Below the pieces are notes generated by a model. That model ran no database searches and was not told where the DNA came from. It saw only the letters and a list, made by a program, of their open reading frames with translations. The translations under genes and the position numbers were made by a program. From Moraxellaceae bacterium (GTDB taxonomy: Bacteria > Pseudomonadota > Gammaproteobacteria > Pseudomonadales > Moraxellaceae), in the NCBI GenBank assembly GCA_004173455.1, contig SECL01000026.1, positions 23,367-87,366 on the forward strand: 64,000 nucleotides of DNA. The letters are read 5' to 3'. This document shows positions 40,252 to 49,681 of this stretch, in pieces; within the stretch, counting starts at the first letter, position 1; the number at the start of each line of letters is the position of its first letter.

Positions 40252-40276
40252 ATTGTCTGGCCGTTTGTAATAAAAG

Positions 40277-41758
40277 CTAACCCTGACCGCGATAACTTAA
40301 AGCTTCGGTCAGATGGCTGCTGGTAATGATGTCACTACCGGCCAGATCGGCAATGGTGCGTGCCACCCGCAAAATACGATGATACGCCCGTGCAGACAGG
40401 TTGAGGCGTTGCTGCGCCAGTTGAATAATTTTTTGTTCAGCCTCGCCAAGCTCTGCAAATTGATCCAGCAATTGTGGATTCAAGGCCGCATTGCTCAAAC
40501 CCTGCCGCTGGATCTGGCGCTGGCGTGCGGCAATCACCCGACGACGCACACTGGCTGAATCTTCCCCAGCGGCACGCGACTGCAAATCACTGGCAGGCAA
40601 GGCGGGCACATCAATATGCAGGTCAATCCGATCCAGCAGTGGCCCCGATAACCGGCCGCGATAACGCTTGACCATATCTGGGGTACATTTACAACGCTGG
40701 CTGTTATCGAAGGCATAACCACACGGGCAGGGGTTCATGGCGGCTACCAGTTGAAAGTTGGCTGGAAAGGTAATTTGCCGTGCAGCGCGTGAAATGACCA
40801 CTTCCTTGGATTCGAGTGGCTGGCGTAAGACTTCCAGCACCTTGCGATCAAATTCCGGCAACTCATCTAAAAATAGTACGCCATAATGCGCCAGACTGAT
40901 TTCGCCGGGACGCGGTTGTGAGCCACCACCCACCAGTGCTGCTGCTGAGGCAGTATGATGCGGCGACCGAAAAGGCCGCTCACCAAAATTTAAGGGATAG
41001 TTGGCAATGGAATACACACTGGCCACTTCAAGGCTTTCTTCATCGGAAAGTGGTGGCAAAATACCGGGCAGACGCGAAGCCAGCAGGGTTTTGCCTGTAC
41101 CCGGCGGCCCCGAAAACAGTAACGAATGGCTACCTGCTGCGGCAATTTCCAGCGCGCGGCGGGCACGGTGCTGGCCTTTTACATCGGCCATGTCGGGCAA
41201 ATGAATCGTCTGGCTCACGGCCTGATGCTGGATCATCGGCAATAGTTCGACCTGTTGCAGATGGCCACAAATCTGCTTGAGCGTGTTTGCCGCATAAATC
41301 TGTGCATTGGGGATTTTGGCGGCTTCGTTGCCATTGCCCTGTGGGACCAGCAAGGGACGTTTGGCCAGATGGGCAGCACGCGCAACAGCCAGCACGCCCA
41401 GTACCGGACGCAAGTCACCATTGAGCGCCAGTTCACCCACAAATTCCTTGTGCTGCAAGGTTTCACTATCCAGTTGTCCGCTAGCTGCCAGAATGCCCAG
41501 TGCAATCGGTAAATCCAGCCTTGCGCCTTCTTTGGGCAAGTCCGCCGGTGCCAGATTGATGGTCAGGCGGCGGCTGGGGAATTCAAACCCACTATTGAGA
41601 ATGGCCGAGCGCACCCGATCCTTGCTTTCACGCACGGCAGCTTCTGGTAGTCCCACAATGGTGAGCGCAGGCAAGCCCTGACTTAAATGCACTTCCACCT
41701 GTACTTCAGGCGCATGCAGGCCGAGCGCAGCCCGGGAGATCACAACAGCAAATGACAT
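40277..41758 (-). CDS. comM: ComM/YifB Mg-chelatase-like AAA+ ATPase
   Basis: A 493-residue AAA+ ATPase. An N-terminal Lon-protease-like S5 domain (about 20-165) precedes the AAA core with Walker A GPPGTGKT (217-224) and Walker B VLFLDELPEF; the CPCGY...CKCTPDMVKRY Cys cluster is a zinc-type motif of the Mg-chelatase subfamily. ComM is a branch-migration helicase that helps integrate taken-up DNA during natural transformation (shown in Vibrio and Acinetobacter). Its presence fits a naturally competent lineage. Confidence 0.93.
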   Translation of the reverse strand: MSFAVVISRAALGLHAPEVQVEVHLSQGLPALTIVGLPEAAVRESKDRVRSAILNSGFEFPSRRLTINLAPADLPKEGARLDLPIALGILAASGQLDSETLQHKEFVGELALNGDLRPVLGVLAVARAAHLAKRPLLVPQGNGNEAAKIPNAQIYAANTLKQICGHLQQVELLPMIQHQAVSQTIHLPDMADVKGQHRARRALEIAAAGSHSLLFSGPPGTGKTLLASRLPGILPPLSDEESLEVASVYSIANYPLNFGERPFRSPHHTASAAALVGGGSQPRPGEISLAHYGVLFLDELPEFDRKVLEVLRQPLESKEVVISRAARQITFPANFQLVAAMNPCPCGYAFDNSQRCKCTPDMVKRYRGRLSGPLLDRIDLHIDVPALPASDLQSRAAGEDSASVRRRVIAARQRQIQRQGLSNAALNPQLLDQFAELGEAEQKIIQLAQQRLNLSARAYHRILRVARTIADLAGSDIITSSHLTEALSYRGQG

Positions 41759-41840
41759 AGAAAAAACCTAAATTATTGTTTTAAAACTTTAGTATTTGAA
41801 TCAAGACTTTTTGAACCAAGTGTGGCTAAAATTTGTGCAA

Positions 41841-42083
41841 TTATGGTGCAGCTGGTGTTTCCAGTGCATTCACTTTTTCGGTCAGTGCCTCAATTTGCAG
41901 CAGTAAGTCGGCAATATTTTTCTGAGCATTTAATAATGCCGTTTGTTGACGCAGAAATTCTTCCTGACTCACCAGATCCATCCGTCCAATCATTTCGGAC
42001 AGTAAGGCACGCAGGTTCTTTTCCAGATCTGCTTTGGGTTCCTGCATGTGTTGCAGAATGGCTTGTAGCAGTTGCTCTATCAT
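41841..42083 (-). CDS. ubiK: ubiquinone biosynthesis accessory factor UbiK
   Basis: An 80-residue helical protein (BMFP family, formerly YqiC) that forms a coiled-coil trimer and assists the ubiquinone-making complex. The conserved part is LRALLSEMIGRMDLVSQEEFLRQ, followed by a heptad coiled coil (NAQKNIADLLLQIEALTEKVNALE). ATG 42083 (MIEQLLQAILQ) matches the family start; the frame is open to 42137. comM follows 82 bases downstream on the same strand. Confidence 0.82.
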   Translation of the reverse strand: MIEQLLQAILQHMQEPKADLEKNLRALLSEMIGRMDLVSQEEFLRQQTALLNAQKNIADLLLQIEALTEKVNALETPAAP

Positions 42084-42444
42084 GGTGAAATAATGCTCCA
42101 TTTTAAGGCGAAAATTCATTAAAAATAATTCAAGCAACCCGTTATTGTAAAAACAGGATTAAATCGTGGCTCAAATCCTTGCAACCACTGATGAAAAACG
42201 CCGTTTTAAACCGGTGCCAACCAGTGTAATCGCAAAAGCCTAAAGTAAAAACAGAGAATTTAGTTTTCCTGTAGCATTTGGAAACACTTTTATGCATGAT
42301 CGTCAATCAAACACAGGACTGCCTAAAGCTTAAGCCCTATTGAATCGTTTGGCTCAGCTAGCTAATAGTCAGTCTGATGGTGTCTTAACTTTGATTTATA
42401 TTGATGTTAAACAATTGGTTAGGTTAAATTTTAAAAGGTGTGTC
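42084..42444. other. 361-bp divergent spacer between ubiK and the second porin
   Basis: No gene is supported. It should contain promoters for both directions. A small palindrome AAAACG-C-CGTTTT lies at 42195-42207. The extended porin frame (from 42340) lacks a signal peptide and is rejected. Confidence 0.45.
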
Positions 42445-43242
42445 ATGACAGGATCAAAACAGGCTAAGGTGTTGGGTTATATCGTGGCAAGCTGCTTGCT
42501 GGTGGGGATCAGTCAGGTGCAAGCCGCCGATGTTCTCACGATACCGGGTGTGACCACGACGGGCAATGTCACATTAACCAGCGATTACCGGTTTCGGGGA
42601 GTTTCGCAAACCAGTAATAATCCGGCCATTCAGGGTGCGATTAACTTTAACCACGAATCGGGCACTTATGCCAGCTTGTGGGCGTCCAATGTGAGTGGCA
42701 ATAGTACCGCAGAAATCGATGGCGTGTTGGGTTATGCCACCAAGCTGAACCTGATTCCCAACCGTGATACCACACTGGATGTCGGCTATATCCGCTATAT
42801 ATATGCTGGGTCTGGCGATACAGCCGCAGGCAGCAACCAGCCGGATTACAATGAGCTGTTTGGCCGCGTGAGTATTGCTGACAGTATGATTGAGAAAGAT
42901 AACCTCATGCTCGGAGTTAATTATTCCAATGACTATTTTAACAAGTCGGATAACTTCTGGTATCTGAGTGCCAATTACACCGCGCCCATTAAAGACACTG
43001 GGTTTGGGCTGGTGGCTGGCATTGGTTATAACCTGTTTAAGAACAGTCGCATGATGAACCGTGCGCTGAATGCAACCAGCAGCGATGACAACTATATTGA
43101 CTACAAGCTGGGCACCAGTTTTGGTGTGCAGGGTTTGACCAGCGAACTGGCGTGGGTAGAAACCAGCATCAAAGATAGTGAATGCGTGGACAAAAAAGCC
43201 TGTGATGGTGCGCTACAACTGAGCATCAGTAAAACATTCTAG
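42445..43242 (+). CDS. TorF family putative porin (second paralogue)
   Basis: A 265-residue secreted beta-barrel candidate. Signal peptide MTGSKQAKVLGYIVASCLLVG...QA-ADV, then TDYRFRG-like strand SDYRFRGVSQTSNNPAIQGA, and a C-terminal QLSISKTF. ATG 42445 is chosen because AAGGTG lies 4 bases upstream and it gives a proper signal. It carries an extra Cys pair near the end (SECVDKKACDG) that the first paralogue lacks. It precedes glnK-amtB; this porin-PII-AmtB order recurs in Acinetobacter and may link outer-membrane uptake with nitrogen supply (inference). Confidence 0.82.
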   Translation: MTGSKQAKVLGYIVASCLLVGISQVQAADVLTIPGVTTTGNVTLTSDYRFRGVSQTSNNPAIQGAINFNHESGTYASLWASNVSGNSTAEIDGVLGYATKLNLIPNRDTTLDVGYIRYIYAGSGDTAAGSNQPDYNELFGRVSIADSMIEKDNLMLGVNYSNDYFNKSDNFWYLSANYTAPIKDTGFGLVAGIGYNLFKNSRMMNRALNATSSDDNYIDYKLGTSFGVQGLTSELAWVETSIKDSECVDKKACDGALQLSISKTF

Positions 43243-43275
43243 GTACAACTTGACAGTCAAATACGGTATAAAGAG

Positions 43276-43297
43276 GGTCGCGTCAGCGGCCTTTTTT
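43276..43297 (+). terminator. terminator of the second porin
   Basis: GGTCGC and GCGGCC pair (one G-U) around GTCA, followed by TTTTTT. Confidence 0.75.
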
Positions 43298-43318
43298 GTT
43301 TCCCCCAATTTAAGCTGT

Positions 43319-43333
43319 TGGCACGTTTTTTGA
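43319..43333 (+). promoter_or_regulatory. sigma54-like promoter of glnK-amtB
   Basis: TGGCACG-TTTT-TTGA matches the sigma54 consensus TGGCACG-N4-TTGC at all but the last base, with the GG and G-12 elements correctly spaced. It lies 39 bases before glnK. Nitrogen control of glnK-amtB by NtrC and RpoN is the rule in gammaproteobacteria, which supports the call; the C-to-A change at -12 weakens it. Confidence 0.55.
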
Positions 43334-43711
<378 letters not shown>

Positions 43712-43797
43712 TCTGCAGTGATATACATGCTGCAATCATGGCATGGTCTTTGCTGTAACTAAAATAATGCATTGATTCTGTGTTGGGGGAAGACACG

Positions 43798-45294
43798 ATG
43801 AAACACATGTTACTTGCGCTCGGGCTATCCGGTGCATTTCTAACATCTGCAAGCGTATGGGCAGAAACACCTGTCGCTGGGCAAGATGCACCGACCACGA
43901 TGGCTGCTACAGCCACTACACCTGTTGCGACTGATGTGGCCGTGACTGATGCTGCTGTGAATGATGCAAGCGATCCATCCGTCATGGCGACAGCGCCAGA
44001 AAATGCCACTGTTCCGGTGGCTGCGGCTGCGGCACAAACACCAGCAGCAACCGAAGAAACTGCACCCGCCGCAGAAGCTACCGCCAAGGTAGATACCGGC
44101 GATACTGCATGGATTCTGACCTCAACGGCGTTGGTACTGCTGATGACCATTCCGGGTCTGGCGCTGTTTTACGGCGGCATGGTACGCAAGAAAAACGTAC
44201 TCAGCACCATGATGTACAGCCTGTCTGCCACTGTGGTGGTGAGCTTACTGTGGGTTGTGATTGGGTATTCGCTGGCATTTTCTGGTGATGGTGCCTATAT
44301 CGGCAATCTGGATAAAGTGCTGCTCAATGGGGTGTCGTTTGATGCCCTCAGCGGCACGATTCCAGAAAGCCTGTTTATCATTTTCCAAATGACCTTTGCC
44401 ATCATTACCGTGGCCATTTTGAGTGGCTCGGTGGCAGATCGTATGAAGTATTCTGCCTTTATGCTGTTTATTGCCCTATGGGTGGTTGCTGTGTATGCGC
44501 CCATTACGCATTGGGTCTGGGCGGCTGGCGGCTGGCTATTTGATGCAGGCGCGCTGGATTTTGCCGGTGGCACGGTGGTACACATCAACTCAGGTGTGGC
44601 CGGTCTGGTCGCTGCCTATGTGCTGGGCAAGCGGATTGGCTTTGGTAAAGAAGCCATGGCACCGCACAATCTTGCCTTAACGGTGATTGGTGCCAGTTTG
44701 CTTTGGGTTGGCTGGTTTGGCTTTAACGGCGGTAGCGCATTGGGTGCGGGTAGTCGTGCCAGCATGGCGATTTTGGTGACTCAGGTGGCGGCAGCAGCGG
44801 CAGCATTGGCTTGGCTGATGGCTGAGCGTGTAGTACGTGGCAAGGCTTCGGTACTGGGCGGTGCGTCTGGCGCGGTAGCTGGTCTGGTGGTGATTACCCC
44901 AGCGGCTGGCTTTGTCGGTGTGGGCGGTGCGCTGATTATGGGCCTGATTGGTGGCGTCGTGTGCTTCTGGGGTACCACTTCCCTCAAGCGCATGCTCAAA
45001 GCCGATGACGCACTGGATGCCTTTGGCCTGCACGCCGTAGGCGGTATTGTAGGCGCGCTGCTGACTGCAGTCTGTGTGAACAGTGAAGTGATGGCCGCGG
45101 CTGGTCTTGATATTGCGCCACTGGGCAAGCAACTGTGGATTCAGGCCGAAGGCGTATTGGCCACGGTGATTTATAGTGGTGTGGTAACCTTTATCCTGCT
45201 AAAAATTGTGGATGTGATCATTGGTCTACGGGTCACTGAAGAACAGGAGCGCGAAGGTCTGGACATTACCCAGCATGGCGAACGGGTTGAATGA
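43798..45294 (+). CDS. amtB: ammonium transporter AmtB
   Basis: A 498-residue Amt-family channel. A signal peptide (MKHMLLALGLSGAFLTSASVWA) is followed by about 70 Ala/Thr/Val-rich residues with no structure apparent, then 11 transmembrane helices starting WILTSTALVLLMTIPGLALFYGGMV. The pore His and signature are in LDFAGGTVVHINSG, and the second His in DAFGLHAVGGIVG. The cytoplasmic tail is ITQHGERVE. The long low-complexity periplasmic leader is longer than in E. coli. GGGGGAAG precedes ATG 43798. Confidence 0.94.
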   Translation: MKHMLLALGLSGAFLTSASVWAETPVAGQDAPTTMAATATTPVATDVAVTDAAVNDASDPSVMATAPENATVPVAAAAAQTPAATEETAPAAEATAKVDTGDTAWILTSTALVLLMTIPGLALFYGGMVRKKNVLSTMMYSLSATVVVSLLWVVIGYSLAFSGDGAYIGNLDKVLLNGVSFDALSGTIPESLFIIFQMTFAIITVAILSGSVADRMKYSAFMLFIALWVVAVYAPITHWVWAAGGWLFDAGALDFAGGTVVHINSGVAGLVAAYVLGKRIGFGKEAMAPHNLALTVIGASLLWVGWFGFNGGSALGAGSRASMAILVTQVAAAAAALAWLMAERVVRGKASVLGGASGAVAGLVVITPAAGFVGVGGALIMGLIGGVVCFWGTTSLKRMLKADDALDAFGLHAVGGIVGALLTAVCVNSEVMAAAGLDIAPLGKQLWIQAEGVLATVIYSGVVTFILLKIVDVIIGLRVTEEQEREGLDITQHGERVE

Positions 45295-45380
45295 TTGAAT
45301 TAAATTAATCAGTTGAATTGGTGGATTAAAGCATTGAGTTAAGCCATTGATTCAGCAACCTTAAGCCAGCGTTCTAATCA

Positions 45381-45412
45381 ACAGGGTCACTGAAAAAGGG
45401 CCCTGTTTTTTT
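45381..45412 (+). terminator. terminator of glnK-amtB
   Basis: ACAGGG and CCCTGT flank a 14-base loop, followed by TTTTTT; about 85 bases after amtB. Confidence 0.82.
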
Positions 45413-45438
45413 ATCGCATTTGTTCTAAGTTGTATTGC

Positions 45439-45840
45439 TTAATTCAGCCGGTTTAAATCGGCATAACACACCGGCGAGCTGGCCTCCTGCCAATTTTCCA
45501 ATTCATCCTCTAAAAAACCGGCCAGTATTTCAAGATAAAACAACTGACTAGAGGAACCACATAACAAGGTTAAATTGCCATTGCGGACATAATCCAGCAG
45601 GATTAGCCAGTGTTCAGGCTGCGTTGACAACTGTTGAATATAAGACCTGCGAAATGCCTCAGGTTGATCAGCATGCTGTGCCATCCATTGTATTAACTCA
45701 TTTGAAGGTGCTAATGCCTCCAGCTGCATATCGATTGCCAGCACATCAGAGCACAGATCTTGTTGCAATACTGAGCCAATCAAAATGCGTTGCCCATCGT
45801 GTGGACTCACAGGGTCAGTGCAGGGCTTACAATAAATCAT
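45439..45840 (-). CDS. DUF488-like protein
   Basis: A 133-residue protein. Pieces match the DUF488/YeaO pattern: PHDGQRILIGSV at the start, LAPSNELIQWMAQHADQPEAFRRSYIQQL in the middle (the ApS-eLr-Wf and eF--rY elements), and NLTLLCGSSSQLFYLEIL near the end. It is divergent, lacking the WPRG segment, so function and even family membership are tentative. Confidence 0.6.
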   Translation of the reverse strand: MIYCKPCTDPVSPHDGQRILIGSVLQQDLCSDVLAIDMQLEALAPSNELIQWMAQHADQPEAFRRSYIQQLSTQPEHWLILLDYVRNGNLTLLCGSSSQLFYLEILAGFLEDELENWQEASSPVCYADLNRLN

Positions 45841-46025
45841 GACATTTCCTTATGCGCAGGATGATTCAAAAGCAAGTTGATTTAAGAACAAGATAATTCA
45901 ACGGCAAAGTGGCCAAGGCATCATTTGAACTGACGCCACAGCCATGGCCGCCTTACAGGCAGTGTACTTAATTTGAGAGCAGATTTTTGCTACACTGCCG
46001 TATCAATTTTTTAAATGCCAAGCTC

Positions 46026-46622
46026 ATGCACTGTCCGTTTTGCAATGCTCCAGATAGTAAAGTGATTGATTCACGGCTGGCGGCCGAGGGTCGGCAAATC
46101 CGTCGCCGGCGTGAATGTGTGGCCTGTGCCGAACGCTTTACCACCTTTGAATCTTATGATGTGGTGATGCCGCGCGTGATCAAATCCAATGGACGCAATG
46201 AACCGTTTGATGAGCATAAGCTGCGCAACTCTCTCACCATGGCGCTGCAAAAACGGCCAGTGAGTCAGGATCAGATTGAAGCCACGCTGCTGGATATTGG
46301 CCAGCATTTGCGCCGTCTGGGCGAGCGCGACGTGACTTCACGTAAGATTGGCGAAATTGTCATGCAGTCCTTGTATACGCTTGATCATGTGGCCTATGTG
46401 CGCTTTGCTTCGGTGTATCGGGACTTTCAGGATGTGGATGCCTTTAAGCGTGAAATCGAACAAATGGGCATTGAGCAAAAGCCAATTGATCCAAAGTTTA
46501 CTGATCCAAGCCATGCTGATTCAAACCTCGCTGAGCCAAACCTAACGGGATCAGGCAGCCTGCATAAAAATAATATGGATAAAACCATCCTAAAAAAACT
46601 CAGCCCTGAAAAAGATCATTAA
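46026..46622 (+). CDS. nrdR: transcriptional repressor NrdR with an unusual C-terminal tail
   Basis: A 198-residue zinc-ribbon/ATP-cone repressor of ribonucleotide reductase genes. The zinc ribbon uses C3, C6, C31 and C34 (MHCPFC ... CVAC), followed by the ATP cone ([22 protein letters not shown]) and [28 protein letters not shown]. NrdR proteins are usually about 150 residues; here about 45 extra polar residues follow, including short degenerate repeats ([19 protein letters not shown]). It lies six bases before ribD, in one unit with it. Confidence 0.93.
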   Translation: MHCPFCNAPDSKVIDSRLAAEGRQIRRRRECVACAERFTTFESYDVVMPRVIKSNGRNEPFDEHKLRNSLTMALQKRPVSQDQIEATLLDIGQHLRRLGERDVTSRKIGEIVMQSLYTLDHVAYVRFASVYRDFQDVDAFKREIEQMGIEQKPIDPKFTDPSHADSNLAEPNLTGSGSLHKNNMDKTILKKLSPEKDH

Positions 46623-46628
46623 AACTTC

Positions 46629-47693
46629 ATGAATCATATCCTTTACATGCAACGTGCGATTGAGTTGGCCAGACAAGGGCAGTACAGCACCAAGCCCAAT
46701 CCCAATGTGGGCTGTGTGATTGTCCAAGATGGCCAGATTATTGGTGAGGGTTTTCATCCGCAAGCTGGCCAGCCACACGCTGAAGTATTTGCCTTAAAGC
46801 AGGCCGGTGAACAGGCGCAAGGTGCCACCGCGTATGTCACGCTAGAGCCGTGTGCGCATTATGGCCGTACACCGCCCTGTGCCAATGCACTGATAGAAGC
46901 TGGGGTGAGTCATGTGGTCATGGCCAGTCTTGACCCCAATCCCCTAGTCGCTGGCAAGGGTCAAGCCATGTTGCATGCGGCAGGCATTAGCACCACGGTG
47001 GGCATACTGGAAGCCGAAGCACGGGCGTTAAATAAAGGGTTTTTACAAGTGATGGCAGGCGGGCGTCCTTATGTACGCCTGAAAATGGCCGCCAGTCTGG
47101 ATGGTCGTACTGCTATGGCATCGGGTGAATCCAAGTGGATTACCGGAACGGCCGCGCGGCAGGATGTACAGCATTGGCGTGCGATCAGTGGCGCGGTGAT
47201 TACCGGCATTAATACCGTACTGGCCGATGATCCAGTCTTGAATGTACGCCAGTTATCGCCTGATGTTTCCATTGAACATGTGGTACAGCCTTTACGGGTG
47301 GTGCTGGATCGGCAAAGTCGCTTTCCCGCACAAGCCCAGCTGTTAAATGATCCTGAGCAACTGCTGCTGGTGGGGACGCAGGCTGGTATCGCACCTGCCG
47401 TTGAACACTGGCCAGATATGACTTTGCAGCAGTTGCTGGATGAATTAAAACAGCAAAAGCAAATTTATGAAGTGCTGGTAGAAGCTGGGCCAACACTGGC
47501 TGGGGAGTTCTTGCGGCAGGGCTTGGTGGATGAACTGATCATTTATCTGGCGCCGACTTTGCTGGGCTGTGATGCACGCGCCATGTTTAATTTGTCTTTA
47601 TCAGAAATGCGCGAGCAATATCGGCTACAATTGCAGGAACTCACGCAGGTGGGGCAGGATGTGCGCCTGATCTTAACGCCTGCTGCCACATGA
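46629..47693 (+). CDS. ribD: riboflavin biosynthesis deaminase/reductase RibD
   Basis: A 354-residue bifunctional enzyme for steps two and three of riboflavin synthesis. The N-terminal deaminase has HAE (50-52) and PCAHYGRTPPC with zinc ligands C75 and C84. The C-terminal reductase starts near residue 145 (RPYVRLKMAASLDGRTA). Start near the nrdR stop, so co-transcribed. Confidence 0.95.
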   Translation: MNHILYMQRAIELARQGQYSTKPNPNVGCVIVQDGQIIGEGFHPQAGQPHAEVFALKQAGEQAQGATAYVTLEPCAHYGRTPPCANALIEAGVSHVVMASLDPNPLVAGKGQAMLHAAGISTTVGILEAEARALNKGFLQVMAGGRPYVRLKMAASLDGRTAMASGESKWITGTAARQDVQHWRAISGAVITGINTVLADDPVLNVRQLSPDVSIEHVVQPLRVVLDRQSRFPAQAQLLNDPEQLLLVGTQAGIAPAVEHWPDMTLQQLLDELKQQKQIYEVLVEAGPTLAGEFLRQGLVDELIIYLAPTLLGCDARAMFNLSLSEMREQYRLQLQELTQVGQDVRLILTPAAT

Positions 47694-47753
47694 TGACCGT
47701 GAGAGCCAATCCGTTGTTTCAAACCCATTGTGCCAAACCGATAGCGTAGAGTG

Positions 47754-49055
47754 ATGAATACTGAAGCCAATGTGTATCACAAGCGTCGCCACGCTGCGCG
47801 AACCACCGATGATTATTTGTTTCATCAGTTGGTGCCTTATCTGGGCAACAAGCGCCGCTTGCTGCACCTGATTTTAGCGGCACTGGAACAAACCGGCACG
47901 CTCAATAGTAAAAGCAGTAAAAACGGTCAACCGCCCATTTTTGCCGATTTGTTTGCAGGCAGTGGCGTCGTATCACGCTTGGCACGGCAAAATGGCTATC
48001 GTGTGATTGCCAATGACTGGGAACCTTACAGCCATGCGCTCAACCATGCCTTGCTGGCTTGTGTGGAAGCGCCAGAATTTGCAGGACTGGGTGGTTATCA
48101 AGCTGCCATTGACCAGCTCAACAGCTTGCCGGAACAGGCTGGCTGGGTCACCCGTAACCTGTCTCCCCTCAATGATGATTTTTATGATCCGGCACGTGAT
48201 CGCTTATTTTTTAAGCGGCGTAATGGTATGCGTATTGATGCCATTCGCAACCAGATCATGCAGTGGCAGCATCAGGGCTTAATTGACCCACTGGAAATGA
48301 GTGCCTTATTAGCGCCATTATTGTATTCAGCCAGTTTTGTCAGCAATACCAGCGGCGTATTTAAAAGCTTTCATCAGGGTTGGGGCGGCAAAACCCAGAC
48401 CGCACTGGAACGCATTGATTCACTGCTTTGGCTCACGCCCAGTCGTTTTTGCCCGCTGGGAACTCCCGGCCAGATGGCGGCTGAAATGTGGTGCGTGGAT
48501 GCGCAGTATCTGGCCAAGCAAATGGCATCATTCAAGGTGGATATTGCCTACCTCGACCCACCGTATAACCAGCACGCCTACAGCAGCAACTATCATGTGC
48601 TCAATGCACTCACGCTATGGGATCAGGTGGATTTGCCCACGCCGGATACGCCGGGCTTTAAAAGCGGTATCGACCGGGCATGGCGTAAGGAACGTCCCAG
48701 TCCTTATAACTCTGCCAAATATGCCACCGAGGCTTATCAGGAACTGGTCGGCACGCTCAATTCGCGCTTTATCCTGACCAGCTACAGTACCGATGGCAAT
48801 ATCGCGCCCAAGGATTTGCTCAAGGCCAATCTGGATCGTGGCCGCGTGTCCTTGCTCACACAGGATGTGCCGCGTTATCGGGTCAGTAAGCAGCGCCAGT
48901 CCGAACGGGCACGTACGCTGGAGTTTATTGTCATTACTGACACACAGGCCAAGTCAGGGCCACCGCTCAATCAATTACTGGGTCAGCTTTATCACTTTGC
49001 CGAGCTAGGTGGCGTCGATACCTCGGGACCCAGTACCCAACTGGCGCTATGGTAA
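47754..49055 (+). CDS. orphan N6-adenine DNA methyltransferase, AamA-like
   Basis: A 433-residue D12-class (alpha-type) adenine methylase. The N-terminal YLGNKRRLL and FxGxG motif DLFAGSG (66-72) form the SAM site, and the catalytic DPPY is at 269-272, followed by NQHAYSSNYHVLNAL. No restriction enzyme lies nearby; it sits inside the riboflavin cluster between ribD and ribE. In A. baumannii the same kind of protein (AamA) is, as I recall, an orphan methylase for GAATTC; whether this one has the same specificity is inference. It could work in regulation or mismatch repair rather than defence. Confidence 0.85.
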   Translation: MNTEANVYHKRRHAARTTDDYLFHQLVPYLGNKRRLLHLILAALEQTGTLNSKSSKNGQPPIFADLFAGSGVVSRLARQNGYRVIANDWEPYSHALNHALLACVEAPEFAGLGGYQAAIDQLNSLPEQAGWVTRNLSPLNDDFYDPARDRLFFKRRNGMRIDAIRNQIMQWQHQGLIDPLEMSALLAPLLYSASFVSNTSGVFKSFHQGWGGKTQTALERIDSLLWLTPSRFCPLGTPGQMAAEMWCVDAQYLAKQMASFKVDIAYLDPPYNQHAYSSNYHVLNALTLWDQVDLPTPDTPGFKSGIDRAWRKERPSPYNSAKYATEAYQELVGTLNSRFILTSYSTDGNIAPKDLLKANLDRGRVSLLTQDVPRYRVSKQRQSERARTLEFIVITDTQAKSGPPLNQLLGQLYHFAELGGVDTSGPSTQLALW

Positions 49056-49176
49056 GCCATCGTTCATCCCAAGCAATATTCACATTTTAAAACGTTCCTT
49101 AGCGTGCAACTGGATTAAGCTCAATCTGATCTGTCCCTAGGCAGATGAATGTGCATCCACAATAAGGAAAAAACTG

Positions 49177-49497
49177 ATGAAAACACTGCGCAAAAAAATT
49201 GTTCTTGCCGCCAGCCTGTTCATGCTGGCACCTCTAAGCTTTGCCACAACATGGACGGCAGGCAGCAGTCATCAGGGAAAAGTCACCGTGCCGATTGAAG
49301 GCGGGCCGGTGATCACCTGGCAGTGCAATGGCAAAAGTTGTAGCTTGACCGGGCCTTGGGGTAATGATCTGTCGATGGATTCTTGCCAGAGTCTGGTCAC
49401 GCGCGTGGGCAAAATCAGCTATTACAAAAACAGTGCGGGTAAGGCATGGCGTGCAAATTCAGACCAACTGAACGAGTGCAACCAAGTGGGTCGCTAA
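49177..49497 (+). CDS. small exported Cys-containing protein
   Basis: A 106-residue protein with a clear signal peptide (cleavage after SFA, about residue 23), leaving an approximately 83-residue mature periplasmic domain. It has four Cys (WQCNGKSC, DSCQ, NECNQ) that may form two disulfides, in line with the DsbB system of the window. No family recognised. Confidence 0.68.
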   Translation: MKTLRKKIVLAASLFMLAPLSFATTWTAGSSHQGKVTVPIEGGPVITWQCNGKSCSLTGPWGNDLSMDSCQSLVTRVGKISYYKNSAGKAWRANSDQLNECNQVGR

Positions 49498-49681
49498 ACA
49501 ATCCCTTGACCGTTTTCAGTCAGATCAACTGATCCGGTAAAATTATCCGTTATAAAATCATCTGTTGTAAAATGATTTGATGTCTTGCTGCGCCATATTA
49601 CAACTATCTGTGGTGACATGGCTTTTGCCCGGTGATGGCGTATAATCAGCGCCAGTGTAATGGCAATACAAGCGAAAACCC

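Noticed and set aside
42340..42444. Longer start for the second porin
   Set aside because: The extra 35 residues are not signal-like; ATG 42445 has a good ribosome site and gives a signal peptide.
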